From JAYVSZ01 sp043774925 (lineage in GTDB: Bacteria > Pseudomonadota > Gammaproteobacteria > Burkholderiales > Methylophilaceae): a stretch of 32,527 bases of DNA. Below, one piece after another: positions 16,730 through 24,847 of this stretch (the first letter of the stretch is position 1; each line of letters opens with the position of its first letter). A program made the translations under genes and the position numbers. The notes under the pieces are model-generated. The model was given only the letters and a program-made list of their open reading frames with translations. It was not told the origin of the DNA and did not search any database. The stretch lies in assembly GCA_043774925.1 (NCBI GenBank), contig JAYVSZ010000052.1, positions 1 to 32,527 on the forward strand. Direction: 5' to 3'.

Positions 16730-17935
16730 TTGTCGCAGCTCGCTTTATCTCAACGTGTTTTAAGCATTAAAGAATCCCCTACGCTTGCTATTACGGCAAA
16801 AGCAGGCAAATATAAAGCTGAAGGCCGCCCCATTATTGGCTTAGCGGCAGGCGAGCCAGATTTTGATACGCCGCAACATATAAAAGATGCCGCAAAAGCG
16901 GCGATTGACGCGGGTTACACTAAATACACGCCTGTCAGCGGTATTCCTGCGCTTAAAAAAGCGATTGTTGATAAGTTTAAAAATGAAAACGGTTTTGATT
17001 ACGCTGTCAACGAAGTGATTGTTGGCGTTGGTGGCAAACAAACTATTTTCAACTTGTGCCTCGCCGTGCTAAATGCGGGCGATGAAGTAGTGATTCCCGC
17101 GCCATATTGGGTAAGTTACGCGGATATTGCGATGGTGGCAGAAGCGACTCCTGTGATTATCGATTGCGGCATTGAGCAAGGCTTTAAGCTACTGCCAGCG
17201 CAATTAGAAGCTGCGATTACGCCAAAAACCAAGTTGGTGATGTTTAATTCGCCATCCAACCCAACTGGCGCGGTTTACAACTTGGCCGAGTTACAAGCGC
17301 TGGGCGAAGTATTGCTGAAACATCCGCATGTATTGGTAGCCACAGACGACATGTACGAGCACGTCAATTTAACGGGCGAAAAGTTCTACAATATACTCAA
17401 CGCTGCGCCTGCCTTAAAAAGCCGCTGTATCGTGCTTAACGGCGTTTCTAAAGCGTATTCGATGACGGGTTGGCGCATTGGTTATGCGGCGGGGCCAGAA
17501 TACATCATTAAAGCGATGGAAATTTTACAATCGCAATCCACCAGCAATGCGACGTCTATATCACAGCATGCGGCAGTCGCCGCGCTTAGTGGCTCGCAAG
17601 ACTGCATTAAACCGATGGTGGCCGCGTTTAAAGAACGTCACAAATATGTAGTAGACCGTTTTAACGCCATGCCTGGCTTAAGTTGCTTAATGGCGGGTGG
17701 TGCGTTTTACGCCTTCCCCGATGCACGTATCGCCATTGCCAATTTACATAAAGCTGGCAAAATTGCCGAAGCCACCGATATGGCGCTTGCAGAATACTTA
17801 TTAGAAAGCTTCGATGTTGCGGTTGTGCCAGGTTCTGCTTTTGGCGCAGAAGGCTATTTCCGCATTTCTTTTGCCACTTCTATGGATAATTTACGTGTCG
17901 CGCTCGATAGAATCGAAAAGGCATTAAATATTTAG
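16730..17935 (+). CDS. Class I/II aminotransferase, aspartate aminotransferase type
   Basis: Fold-type I PLP enzyme of the aspartate (and often prephenate or aromatic) aminotransferase Ib subgroup. The N-terminal GLAAGEPDFDTP, the NSPSNPTGAVY block and the PLP lysine in NGVSKAYSMTGWRIGYAAG are all clear. 401 aa is normal. It starts with TTG, supported by TAGGAAA before it and by alignment of the N-terminus with the family. It is monocistronic and followed by the tRNA-Asn promoter. Whether aspartate, prephenate or both are substrates cannot be decided from sequence. Confidence 0.93.
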   Translation: MSQLALSQRVLSIKESPTLAITAKAGKYKAEGRPIIGLAAGEPDFDTPQHIKDAAKAAIDAGYTKYTPVSGIPALKKAIVDKFKNENGFDYAVNEVIVGVGGKQTIFNLCLAVLNAGDEVVIPAPYWVSYADIAMVAEATPVIIDCGIEQGFKLLPAQLEAAITPKTKLVMFNSPSNPTGAVYNLAELQALGEVLLKHPHVLVATDDMYEHVNLTGEKFYNILNAAPALKSRCIVLNGVSKAYSMTGWRIGYAAGPEYIIKAMEILQSQSTSNATSISQHAAVAALSGSQDCIKPMVAAFKERHKYVVDRFNAMPGLSCLMAGGAFYAFPDARIAIANLHKAGKIAEATDMALAEYLLESFDVAVVPGSAFGAEGYFRISFATSMDNLRVALDRIEKALNI

Positions 17936-17954
17936 GTTTTTGCTGATTTTTACG

Positions 17955-17983
17955 TTGACCAAAATCTCCTTAGCCATTATTAT
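17955..17983 (+). promoter_or_regulatory. Promoter of tRNA-Asn
   Basis: TTGACC (17955-17960) and TATTAT (17978-17983) are separated by 17 nt, a good sigma70 promoter ending 25 nt before the mature tRNA. Confidence 0.75.
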
Positions 17984-18008
17984 CACGCCTTCACAAGTTC
18001 TTACCGAT

Positions 18009-18084
18009 TCCTCGATAGCTCAGCTGGTAGAGCAACGGACTGTTAATCCGTGTGTCCCTGGTTCGAGCCCAGGTCGAGGAGCCA
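18009..18084 (+). tRNA. tRNA-Asn (anticodon GTT)
   Basis: 76 nt cloverleaf: acceptor TCCTCGA/TCGAGGA, D arm AGCTCAGCTGGTAGAGC, anticodon stem-loop GGACTGTTAATCC with GTT, T arm GGTTCGAGCC, discriminator G and encoded CCA. Its 3' GCCA is also the first four bases of a 31-nt tandem repeat. Confidence 0.97.
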
Positions 18085-18158
18085 AATTACTTTTGGCGTG
18101 AATTATAAAGTGCCAAATTCTTTTTGGCGAAAAATATAAAGCGCCAAATAAATAAAGC
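18081..18158 (+). repeat. 31-nt tandem repeat (2.5 copies) starting in the tRNA-Asn 3' end
   Basis: Copies at 18081-18111 and 18112-18142 both begin GCCAAATT, contain TTTTGGCG, and end TATAAAG plus T or C. A partial third copy, 18143-18158, begins GCCAAATAAA. The first copy includes the last four bases of the tRNA. Each unit contains a GCCAAA...TTTGGC dyad. This could be a footprint of insertion or replication slippage at a tRNA 3' end, or a processing/termination element. Confidence 0.8.
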
Positions 18159-18183
18159 CCTGCAGCGATGTGGGGCTTTTTCA
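18154..18183 (+). terminator. Rho-independent terminator after tRNA-Asn
   Basis: The stem AAAGCCC-T-GCA closes on a GCGA (GNRA) loop and pairs with TGT-G-GGGCTTT, followed by a T-run. It is 70 nt beyond the mature tRNA and before mqo. Confidence 0.85.
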
Positions 18184-18233
18184 TGTAGGCGATTATTTGT
18201 GCAAGTTTTGTATGGAAACCCTAGCGAATCACC

Positions 18234-19724
18234 ATGAAAAACCAGCAAACTGACGTATTGTTAGCAGGCGGCGGCATTATGAGCGCCACCTTGGGCATGC
18301 TTTTGCATCAGCTCGACCCGAGTTTACACATCGTCATGGTCGAGCAGCTTTCAGACGTTGCGCTAGAAAGCTCCGCCGCGCTAAATAATGCTGGTACAGG
18401 CCACGCGGGCAATTGCGAGCTTAATTACACGCCACAAGCGGCAGATGGCAGCATCAATATTACCCGCGCGCTCGAAATCAACGCCGCTTATGAAGTTTCG
18501 CTGCAATATTGGGCGCATCTGGTCGATGCTGGCGCACTGCCCGCTCCCGAGCAATTTATTAATAAAACACCGCATTTAAGCTTAGTTTTTGGCGATAAAA
18601 GTATTGCTTTTTTAAAGCAACGTTTTGAATTGCTCAGCAAACATCACCTGTTTGCTGAGATGCAATTTAGCGATGATTTTGCGCAGCTACAAGCATGGAT
18701 GCCACTGATGATGCAGCATAGAAACGCAAATGAGCATTTGGCTGCGACCTATGTAGATTGCGGCTCAGACGTCGATTTTGGCGCACTGACGCAGCACATG
18801 GTGGCCTATTTAAAAACCACACCCAACTTCACTTTACTCACCAATACTCAAGTTAAAAACCTGAGCAAGGTAAAGGATCGCGCCAAAGACAACACTTGGC
18901 ATGTGCATTTAAAAGATTTAAAAAACAATCACGCGAGTACCATTCAAGCTAAATTTGTCTTCATCGGCGCGGGCGGCGGCGCGCTGCCGCTGCTGCAAAA
19001 GGCGGATATTGACGAGAGCAAAGGCTATGGCGGCTTCCCAGTCAGTGGGCAATGGCTTATTTGCCACAACGCGGATGTGATTAAGCAGCACAACACCAAA
19101 GTGTATGGCAAAGCGGCCGTTGGCGCACCGCCCATGTCTGTGCCGCATTTAGATACGCGCACCATCAATGGCCAACCCGCCCTACTTTTCGGCCCATTTG
19201 CAGGCTTTACCACCAAATTTTTAAAGGGTGGCTCTAAGTTAGATTTAGCTAGATCACTCAAGGTAAATAATCTTAAAGCGATGATGAGCGTGGGCAAAAA
19301 TAATCTAGATTTAACCAAGTATTTGGTCAAAGAATCGCGCCAAACGCACGAGCAACGCATGAACGCCTTGCGTGAGTTTTTACCGCAAGCAGATTCCAAA
19401 GATTGGACGCTAGAAAACGCCGGCCAACGCGTGCAGATTATTAAAAACTGCGAGAAAAAATGGGGTAAATTGGAATTTGGCACCGAAATTGTTGCCGCCA
19501 AAGATGGCACGCTGGCAGCCTTATTGGGCGCTTCACCAGGAGCCTCAACCAGCGTGCAAGCCATGATTGGCGTGCTAGAGCGCTGTTTTGCCGCGCAAGT
19601 AAATGGTGAATGGCAAGCAAAACTAAAACAACTTGTGCCGAGTTATGGCGAATCGCTCATTGAAAATGTTGGCTTGCTGAAACAATTACGCCAGCGCACG
19701 TTAACTGCATTAAAACTTAAGTAG
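18234..19724 (+). CDS. mqo: Malate:quinone oxidoreductase
   Basis: FAD-dependent peripheral membrane enzyme that oxidises malate to oxaloacetate and passes electrons to quinone, replacing or complementing NAD-malate dehydrogenase in the TCA cycle. The N-terminal FAD motif is DVLLAGGGIMSATLG (residues 7-21). LNNAGTGHAGNCELNYTP is the Mqo signature, here with GN where many relatives have AL. GPFAGFTTKFLKGGS and the C-terminal GASPGASTSVQAM are also typical. 496 aa is normal. It is monocistronic. Its TAG abuts the TAA of the convergent outer-membrane gene with no spacer. Confidence 0.96.
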   Translation: MKNQQTDVLLAGGGIMSATLGMLLHQLDPSLHIVMVEQLSDVALESSAALNNAGTGHAGNCELNYTPQAADGSINITRALEINAAYEVSLQYWAHLVDAGALPAPEQFINKTPHLSLVFGDKSIAFLKQRFELLSKHHLFAEMQFSDDFAQLQAWMPLMMQHRNANEHLAATYVDCGSDVDFGALTQHMVAYLKTTPNFTLLTNTQVKNLSKVKDRAKDNTWHVHLKDLKNNHASTIQAKFVFIGAGGGALPLLQKADIDESKGYGGFPVSGQWLICHNADVIKQHNTKVYGKAAVGAPPMSVPHLDTRTINGQPALLFGPFAGFTTKFLKGGSKLDLARSLKVNNLKAMMSVGKNNLDLTKYLVKESRQTHEQRMNALREFLPQADSKDWTLENAGQRVQIIKNCEKKWGKLEFGTEIVAAKDGTLAALLGASPGASTSVQAMIGVLERCFAAQVNGEWQAKLKQLVPSYGESLIENVGLLKQLRQRTLTALKLK

Positions 19725-20504
19725 TTACCAAAGTTTAGCCACAGGTAGCACTGCGCCAAAAAAAACTGAGTAATCTTGAGATGTGCCATTTAAACCTTTT
19801 GCAATACCCATATCAAAAGTCAATAGCTTGCTTGGGCTGTAAGTAAAGGCAGTAAGCAGCTGCAAGGTACTAGAAGTGCCGCTGCGCTGCACGCCAGAAA
19901 GCTCAGCAATTAAGCCTATTTTTTTATTTAGCGTATATGAAAAAGAGGCAGCCTCCCCTTTTTGAATGGATGATTCGCCATCGTTTACAAAACCAACATG
20001 AGTCAAATTAAAATTAGCATCCATGTGTATAGCGCCAAAATCATGGCTGAATATACTATTGATACTGTAGTCTGCTTCTCCGGAGCCGATAGTATCTTTT
20101 GCTGTTGGTAGTTTTGCGCCAGCTTCGATACCAAAAGCAGTATCATCATCAAGAGTAAAGGCTCGCTTTAACACAACTAAAGTGTCCCCAAAGCCGTAAA
20201 CGCGATTACCTTGTCCATCGTCCGTTTGAACTATCGCTTCACCAGTAATAACAGCGCCCCATTGTTCATTAAATGCCAGTTTTAGGCCATATGGCGTGCT
20301 ATTACGTTTTGCTGAGTCAGTTTTTGTACTTAAGCCGCCAAACTCTAGCTCTAAATAACCTGCTTTTGGCAATTGTGCAGGACTTGAAACAGATGGGCGA
20401 TAGGCAGTAATGGCGTAATCTTCTTTGGCTGTCTCGGCATGGACAAAAGTCGATAACTGCATGAAGAATAAACTCAAACTTAATAATAAGCATTTATTTT
20501 TCAT
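19725..20504 (-). CDS. Outer-membrane beta-barrel protein (MetA-pathway phenol-degradation/transporter-like)
   Basis: The 259-residue protein has a signal peptide (ends FVHAE, about residue 24), alternating short hydrophobic strands, and a terminal aromatic (ends AKLW). These mark an outer-membrane barrel. YLELEFGG near the N-terminus and GIEAGAKLPTAKD resemble PF13557-type barrels, whose substrates are mostly unknown. I start at the ATG at 20504, because the signal peptide begins there; the upstream frame start at 20546 is inside rlmB. The ATG lies in the last codons of rlmB, giving an 11-nt overlap (ATGAAAAATAA). It is convergent with mqo. Confidence 0.72.
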   Translation of the reverse strand: MKNKCLLLSLSLFFMQLSTFVHAETAKEDYAITAYRPSVSSPAQLPKAGYLELEFGGLSTKTDSAKRNSTPYGLKLAFNEQWGAVITGEAIVQTDDGQGNRVYGFGDTLVVLKRAFTLDDDTAFGIEAGAKLPTAKDTIGSGEADYSINSIFSHDFGAIHMDANFNLTHVGFVNDGESSIQKGEAASFSYTLNKKIGLIAELSGVQRSGTSSTLQLLTAFTYSPSKLLTFDMGIAKGLNGTSQDYSVFFGAVLPVAKLW

Positions 20505-21258
20505 TACGTTGTCGCCTAACTTCGTATAAACAAATTCCGCTGGCAACGCTAACGTTAAGGCTTTTTACCGAGCCATACATGGGAATTGTCACTAGCGCAT
20601 CGCAGGTTTCTGCGGTAAGGCGACGAATACCTTCGCCTTCCGAGCCTAAAACAATCGCAATTGGGCCATCTAACTTGGTATTGAGTAGCGTATTTGGCGC
20701 ATCCATGGTGGTTCCCACCACAAAAACACCCGCGTCTTTCAGCTCGCGAATGGTACGCGCAAGATTAGTGACAGCGATAAACGGAACGGTTTCTGCCGCA
20801 CCGCTGGCAACTTTTCTTACCGTCGCATTTAAGCCTACAGCGCGGTCTTTAGGCGCTATCACCGCATGTACGCCCATTGCATCGGCCACACGCAGGCACG
20901 CACCAAGGTTATGCGGGTCTTCTACACCGTCCAAAATAAGGAAAAATGGCGGTTCGGTTAAATCGCTTTCTAAAATATCGTGAATGTCTTTGTACGGAAT
21001 TGGCGTATCCACTACGCGCGCGATGACGCCTTGGTGGCGGCCATTCATACCCGCCATGCCGTCTAAACGGCTGCGCTCAACCTCCATGGTGCGCACGCCG
21101 TATTGCTCGGCCATTTTCAGCAAATCCTTCATGCGTGCGTCAATACGGTCGCGGTCGATAAGGATTTCTTGAATGCTGGCGCCATGCTGGCGTAATCGGC
21201 TTAAAACGGCGTGAAAGCCAAATAGAATGCGGACTTGCGGGTTTGAATCTTGGTTCAT
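20494..21258 (-). CDS. rlmB: 23S rRNA (guanosine-2'-O)-methyltransferase RlmB
   Basis: SPOUT-family methyltransferase that modifies G2251 of 23S rRNA (E. coli numbering). The N-terminal substrate-binding domain begins LFGFHAVLSRL. The SPOUT motifs are ILDGVEDPHNLGACLRVADAMG, LVLGSEG-type IVLGSEGEGIRRL, and IPMYGSVKSLNVSVASGICLYE. 254 aa is usual. It follows rnr, the conserved rnr-rlmB pair, with 148 nt between them that hold a palindromic repeat. It overlaps the next gene by 11 nt. Confidence 0.96.
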   Translation of the reverse strand: MNQDSNPQVRILFGFHAVLSRLRQHGASIQEILIDRDRIDARMKDLLKMAEQYGVRTMEVERSRLDGMAGMNGRHQGVIARVVDTPIPYKDIHDILESDLTEPPFFLILDGVEDPHNLGACLRVADAMGVHAVIAPKDRAVGLNATVRKVASGAAETVPFIAVTNLARTIRELKDAGVFVVGTTMDAPNTLLNTKLDGPIAIVLGSEGEGIRRLTAETCDALVTIPMYGSVKSLNVSVASGICLYEVRRQRNEK

Positions 21259-21310
21259 TTGATGCCTTAAAATTCTGACAATATTTGCAGATGCTATTTT
21301 AAACTAGAAA

Positions 21311-21399
21311 CGTCATTCTGAGCCTAAGCTTGTGATTTTGGCGAAGAATCCAGAGGTTTCAGCATTGCAACTGGATTCTTCGCTGCACTCAGAATGACG
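21311..21399. repeat. Dispersed palindromic repeat of the CGTCATTCTGAG...GAAGAATCC type
   Basis: Two arms face each other. CGTCATTCTGAG (21311-21322) pairs with CTCAGAATGACG (21388-21399), and GCGAAGAATCCA (21341-21352) pairs with TGGATTCTTCGC (21372-21383). One arm has an 18-nt insert where the other has 4 nt. This motif, translated as HSECSEES in one frame, is known from many unrelated bacterial genomes as a small palindromic repeat. It fills the gap between rnr and rlmB and ends 7 nt from the rnr stop. Confidence 0.85.
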
Positions 21400-21406
21400 G
21401 TGTAGA

Positions 21407-23767
21407 TTATTTGGTTCTTGATTTGCTTTTTTTGTGGCTTGGCTTGTTTGAGCCAGAGTTTCTTGGGCTTGATTTTGCATTCGTTTTATGCGATTTTTTA
21501 TCAAAACCATGTTTAGGCGTTGCGCCATGACCTTGCTTGGAAGGCGCATGGATATTGGCTTCCAGAGGAGTTGATTTGGCTTTATTTTCGCCTATTTTAT
21601 TCACTAAACTGAAATCCATTTTGCTGGTTTCCAAATCCACACGCGCCACTTTAATCGTCAGCCTATCGCCTAATCTATAACGCGCATTGGTGCGCTCGCC
21701 CACCATCTCGTGGCGCGCTTTGTCGTAGTGGAAGTAGTCGTTGCCCAGCTCGGTGACGTGCAGCAAACCTTCCACGTAAACGCCATCCAGCGCCACAAAC
21801 ACGCCAAATGCGGTAACGCCCGCCACCGTGCCTTCAAATACTTCGCCAATTTTGTCTTGCATGTAGAAGCATTTTAGCCAATTGGTCACATCGCGGCTGG
21901 CGTCGTCGGCGCGGCGTTCTGTCATGCTGCAATGTGCGCCTAAATTGTTCCAATCCTTGGCTTTGTAGGTTTCACCGTTCAGCGCCGCTTTAATGGCGCG
22001 GTGAATCAGCAAATCGGGATAACGGCGAATGGGTGATGTAAAGTGCGCATAAGCCTCGTAAGCCAAGCCAAAATGGCCGACGTTATCTGGGCTGTAAACC
22101 GCTTGCTGCATAGAGCGCAGCAGCACCGTTTGCAGCAATTGTTCGTCAGGACGTTTTTTAATTTGCTCCATCAACTTGGCGTAATCTTTAGCATGCGGCT
22201 TATCGCCACCGCCGACACCAAAGCCGAACTCCGCCATAAAGGTGCGTAGTAAGGTGAGTTTTTCAGGCGTTGGGCCCTCGTGAATGCGATACAAAGCAGC
22301 ATGTTTTTGCGCATGCAAATAGCCCGCCGCGCATACGTTGGCCGCCAGCATGCACTCTTCAATGATGCGATGCGCCTCGTTGCGCGTGGTGGGCACGATG
22401 CTGTCAATTTTGCCTTGATCGTTAAAAATCATCATGGTTTCGGAGGTTTCAAACTCAATCGCACCACGTTTTTGGCGCTGAATCAACATGGCCTTGAACA
22501 GCGCATACAAATTTTGCACGTGCGGCATAATGTGCGCGTACTCTTTGGCGGTTTCGCCGTGCGGATTTTCTAACATTTCGGCGACTTTGGTGTAAGTCAT
22601 ACGCGCTTTAGAAAGCATGACCGACGGATAAAACTTGTATTTTTGCACCTTGCCGTCGGCAGAAACCACCATGTCACATACCATGCACAAGCGCTCTACA
22701 TCTGGGTTGAGCGAGCATAAGCCGTTAGAAAGCGCTTCTGGCAACATGGGGATGACGCGACGCGGGAAATAAATAGAATTGCCGCGTTCAAATGCATCTT
22801 TATCTAACGCATCGTCGGGCTTCACATAAAAACTCACATCGGCAATCGCCACGACTAAGCGCCAATCACTGCCTAGCGGCTCAGCAAACACGGCATCGTC
22901 AAAATCGCGCGCTGTTTCGCCGTCGATGGTGATGAGTGGCAACTCGCGCAAATCAATGCGACCCTTGTAATCGCTGGGCTGCACGAGTTTTGGAATCGCC
23001 TCGGCTTGCGCAATGGCAGCAGGTGAAAATTGATGCGGCAGTTTGTGTTTTCTTAAAGCAATTTCAATTTCCATGCCGCTATCAGCATAATTGCCCAAAA
23101 TTTGCACCACTTTGCCCATGGGGTGCGCGTTGGCAGAAGGCTGCTCGGTGATTTCTACCATCACCACTTGACCCACTTTTGCACCCATGTCAAGGTGATA
23201 TGGAATCAGAATGTCTTGATTGATGCGTTTGTCTTCGGCCGCGACAATCGTCACGCCCTGCCCGCGCATCACGCGGCCAACCACGCTTTTATTGGTGCGT
23301 TCCAGCACCTCCACAATCTTGCCTTCTGGCCGCCCTTTTCTGTCTAGGCCGCTCATACGCACCATGGCGCGGTCGCCGTGCATCACTTGTTGCATTTCTT
23401 TGGGCGATAAAAATAAATCTTCAGGATGTTTGGTTTTGTCGTCTGGCACTAAAAAGCCAAAGCCATCGGGATGGCCTTGAATTACGCCAGCAATCGCATC
23501 TATCTTCTCCGCCAAGCACAGCGCGCCTTTGCGGTTAGACATAATTTGGCCTTCGCGCTCCATGGCAGCCAAGCGTTTGTTGAAAATCTCACGTTCTTCT
23601 TCATGAATTTCCAATAAATCATAAAGCACCTCAATATGCAGCGGCACGCCTTGTTCTTGCATGGTTTGCATAATCAGCTCGCGGCTGGGAATCGGCGTTT
23701 CGTATTGCGCGGCCTCGCGCTTTGCAAATGGGTCGCTATTGCGTTTGGTCGGCTTATTTTTATTCAT
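21407..23767 (-). CDS. rnr: Ribonuclease R
   Basis: Processive 3'-5' exoribonuclease of the RNB (RNase II) family that degrades structured RNA. An N-terminal winged-helix/cold-shock region is followed by the RNB domain with DLRELPLITIDGETARDFDDAV, whose Asp residues bind Mg, and YFPRRVIPMLPEALSNGLCSLNP. The S1 domain is near GEVFEGTVAGVTAFGVFV. A Lys/Ser/His-rich basic tail (last ~45 residues) is common in RNase R. 786 aa is usual. Transcribed toward rlmB. Confidence 0.96.
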   Translation of the reverse strand: MNKNKPTKRNSDPFAKREAAQYETPIPSRELIMQTMQEQGVPLHIEVLYDLLEIHEEEREIFNKRLAAMEREGQIMSNRKGALCLAEKIDAIAGVIQGHPDGFGFLVPDDKTKHPEDLFLSPKEMQQVMHGDRAMVRMSGLDRKGRPEGKIVEVLERTNKSVVGRVMRGQGVTIVAAEDKRINQDILIPYHLDMGAKVGQVVMVEITEQPSANAHPMGKVVQILGNYADSGMEIEIALRKHKLPHQFSPAAIAQAEAIPKLVQPSDYKGRIDLRELPLITIDGETARDFDDAVFAEPLGSDWRLVVAIADVSFYVKPDDALDKDAFERGNSIYFPRRVIPMLPEALSNGLCSLNPDVERLCMVCDMVVSADGKVQKYKFYPSVMLSKARMTYTKVAEMLENPHGETAKEYAHIMPHVQNLYALFKAMLIQRQKRGAIEFETSETMMIFNDQGKIDSIVPTTRNEAHRIIEECMLAANVCAAGYLHAQKHAALYRIHEGPTPEKLTLLRTFMAEFGFGVGGGDKPHAKDYAKLMEQIKKRPDEQLLQTVLLRSMQQAVYSPDNVGHFGLAYEAYAHFTSPIRRYPDLLIHRAIKAALNGETYKAKDWNNLGAHCSMTERRADDASRDVTNWLKCFYMQDKIGEVFEGTVAGVTAFGVFVALDGVYVEGLLHVTELGNDYFHYDKARHEMVGERTNARYRLGDRLTIKVARVDLETSKMDFSLVNKIGENKAKSTPLEANIHAPSKQGHGATPKHGFDKKSHKTNAKSSPRNSGSNKPSHKKSKSRTK

Positions 23768-23792
23768 GGTTATTTTTCATACCTGTTTTTCA

Positions 23793-23820
23793 TTGACAAC
23801 AGATTTACTTTCTATAAAAT
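23793..23820 (+). promoter_or_regulatory. Candidate promoter of tRNA-Leu
   Basis: A consensus TTGACA (23793-23798) and TAAAAT (23815-23820) are 16 nt apart on the plus strand and 51 nt before the tRNA-Leu. They lie in the rnr upstream region, divergent from rnr. Confidence 0.6.
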
Positions 23821-23871
23821 GCGGCGCAAAGTAACACGTTATATTTGTTATAACCTTAATAGTTAACGCTT

Positions 23872-23956
23872 GCCCAGATGGCGGAATTGGTAGACGCGCT
23901 AGTTTCAGGTACTAGTATCGAAAGATGTGGAGGTTCGAGTCCTCTTCCGGGCACCA
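23872..23956 (+). tRNA. tRNA-Leu (anticodon CAG)
   Basis: 85 nt class II tRNA: acceptor GCCCAGA/TTCCGGGC-type stem, D arm with GGCGGAATTGGTAGACGC, anticodon stem CTAGT/ACTAG with loop TTCAGGT (CAG), a long variable arm, T arm GGTTCGAGTCC and encoded ACCA. The GGTAGACGCGCTAG stretch is typical for leucine. Confidence 0.95.
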
Positions 23957-24065
23957 TTAATAACGAATTATTCAATAAAATTCACTTTTAATCAACAAGT
24001 TACACTATTTTCCAGCACCCAATTACCGCACGATTTCTTGCCTAGCGCGCCAAAATAAGTTTAAA

Positions 24066-24833
24066 TTACCAGCTATAGCCCAGCATTAAACCCCCGCCCC
24101 AGTCCGCGCTAGAGCGCGTATCGCCATGCACAAGATAGGTTTGTAGTTTATATTGTGGATTGAATTTGTGCACATAGTACACCGTATATTCGCGCAAATC
24201 TGTGCCAGAGGCACTGGTTGCTTGGCGTAAATCCACATAAGCGCCTGCGCTGTTGGCCGCATTAAACTTATAGGCAGCGCCAAAGCTGCCAAACCACACA
24301 TTGTTTAAGTTGTATTGCTTTGGATCGCCTAGTACGCGATAACCAAGCGAGCCTAACAGTGTGACTTGCTCGAAGGTTTTGTAGGCGTCTGTCTCAACCG
24401 TGTAATCGTTTTCGCCAGTGCCAAGCCCGCGACTATAGGATGCGGTGCCAAACTTTACTTTTCCTGTCACATCCAGCACAAATTTATTCGCTGGGGATTC
24501 AATCACAGAATATGTGGCGCTGGTAATAATGTCGCCCAAGCCAGACTCACGCGTGCGCACTTTATTGCTATTACCCACCACAATAAGATTATTAACGCCG
24601 CCAGTGACCGCGCCCGTACCGACAATTTGAATCCACGGCACTGTCAGCTTTAAAGTCAACCTATCTTGCTCATATTTGCCCGTAAATGGCACGCAGGTGA
24701 TATCCGTGGTGTCAGCTTGGCCATATTTTCCACTGCTGTAATCTACGCCTGTCGTAAAACTAAAAGCGCCAGTTTCGGCGCTTGAAGTGATGGAAACAAG
24801 GAGTAAAAATAACGCAACAACATTTTTTTTCAT
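24066..24833 (-). CDS. Outer-membrane beta-barrel protein of the DUF6502/DUF5666 unit
   Basis: 255 residues. The signal peptide ends near residue 19 (ITSSAET). The rest consists of alternating strands (for example LTLKLTVPWIQIVG, FVLDVTGKVKFGTAS), and it ends with aromatic LGYSW, as outer-membrane barrels do. One or two lone cysteines and no haem motif are seen. It may fall in the PF13557-like barrel group, but substrate and role are unknown. It lies 14 nt after the DUF5666-like gene, third in a minus-strand unit behind a Fur-type promoter. Iron-related or electron-transfer-related function is only suggested by that context. Confidence 0.68.
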   Translation of the reverse strand: MKKNVVALFLLLVSITSSAETGAFSFTTGVDYSSGKYGQADTTDITCVPFTGKYEQDRLTLKLTVPWIQIVGTGAVTGGVNNLIVVGNSNKVRTRESGLGDIITSATYSVIESPANKFVLDVTGKVKFGTASYSRGLGTGENDYTVETDAYKTFEQVTLLGSLGYRVLGDPKQYNLNNVWFGSFGAAYKFNAANSAGAYVDLRQATSASGTDLREYTVYYVHKFNPQYKLQTYLVHGDTRSSADWGGGLMLGYSW

Positions 24834-24847
24834 GCAATAATATCAAT

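Noticed and set aside
18081..18158. CRISPR-like repeats
   Set aside because: The 31-nt units are directly adjacent without spacers, only 2.5 copies exist and no cas gene is present.
21313..21549. A 78-residue coding frame overlapping the rnr end
   Set aside because: It is the translation of the palindromic repeat (HSECSEES) plus a shifted frame of rnr.
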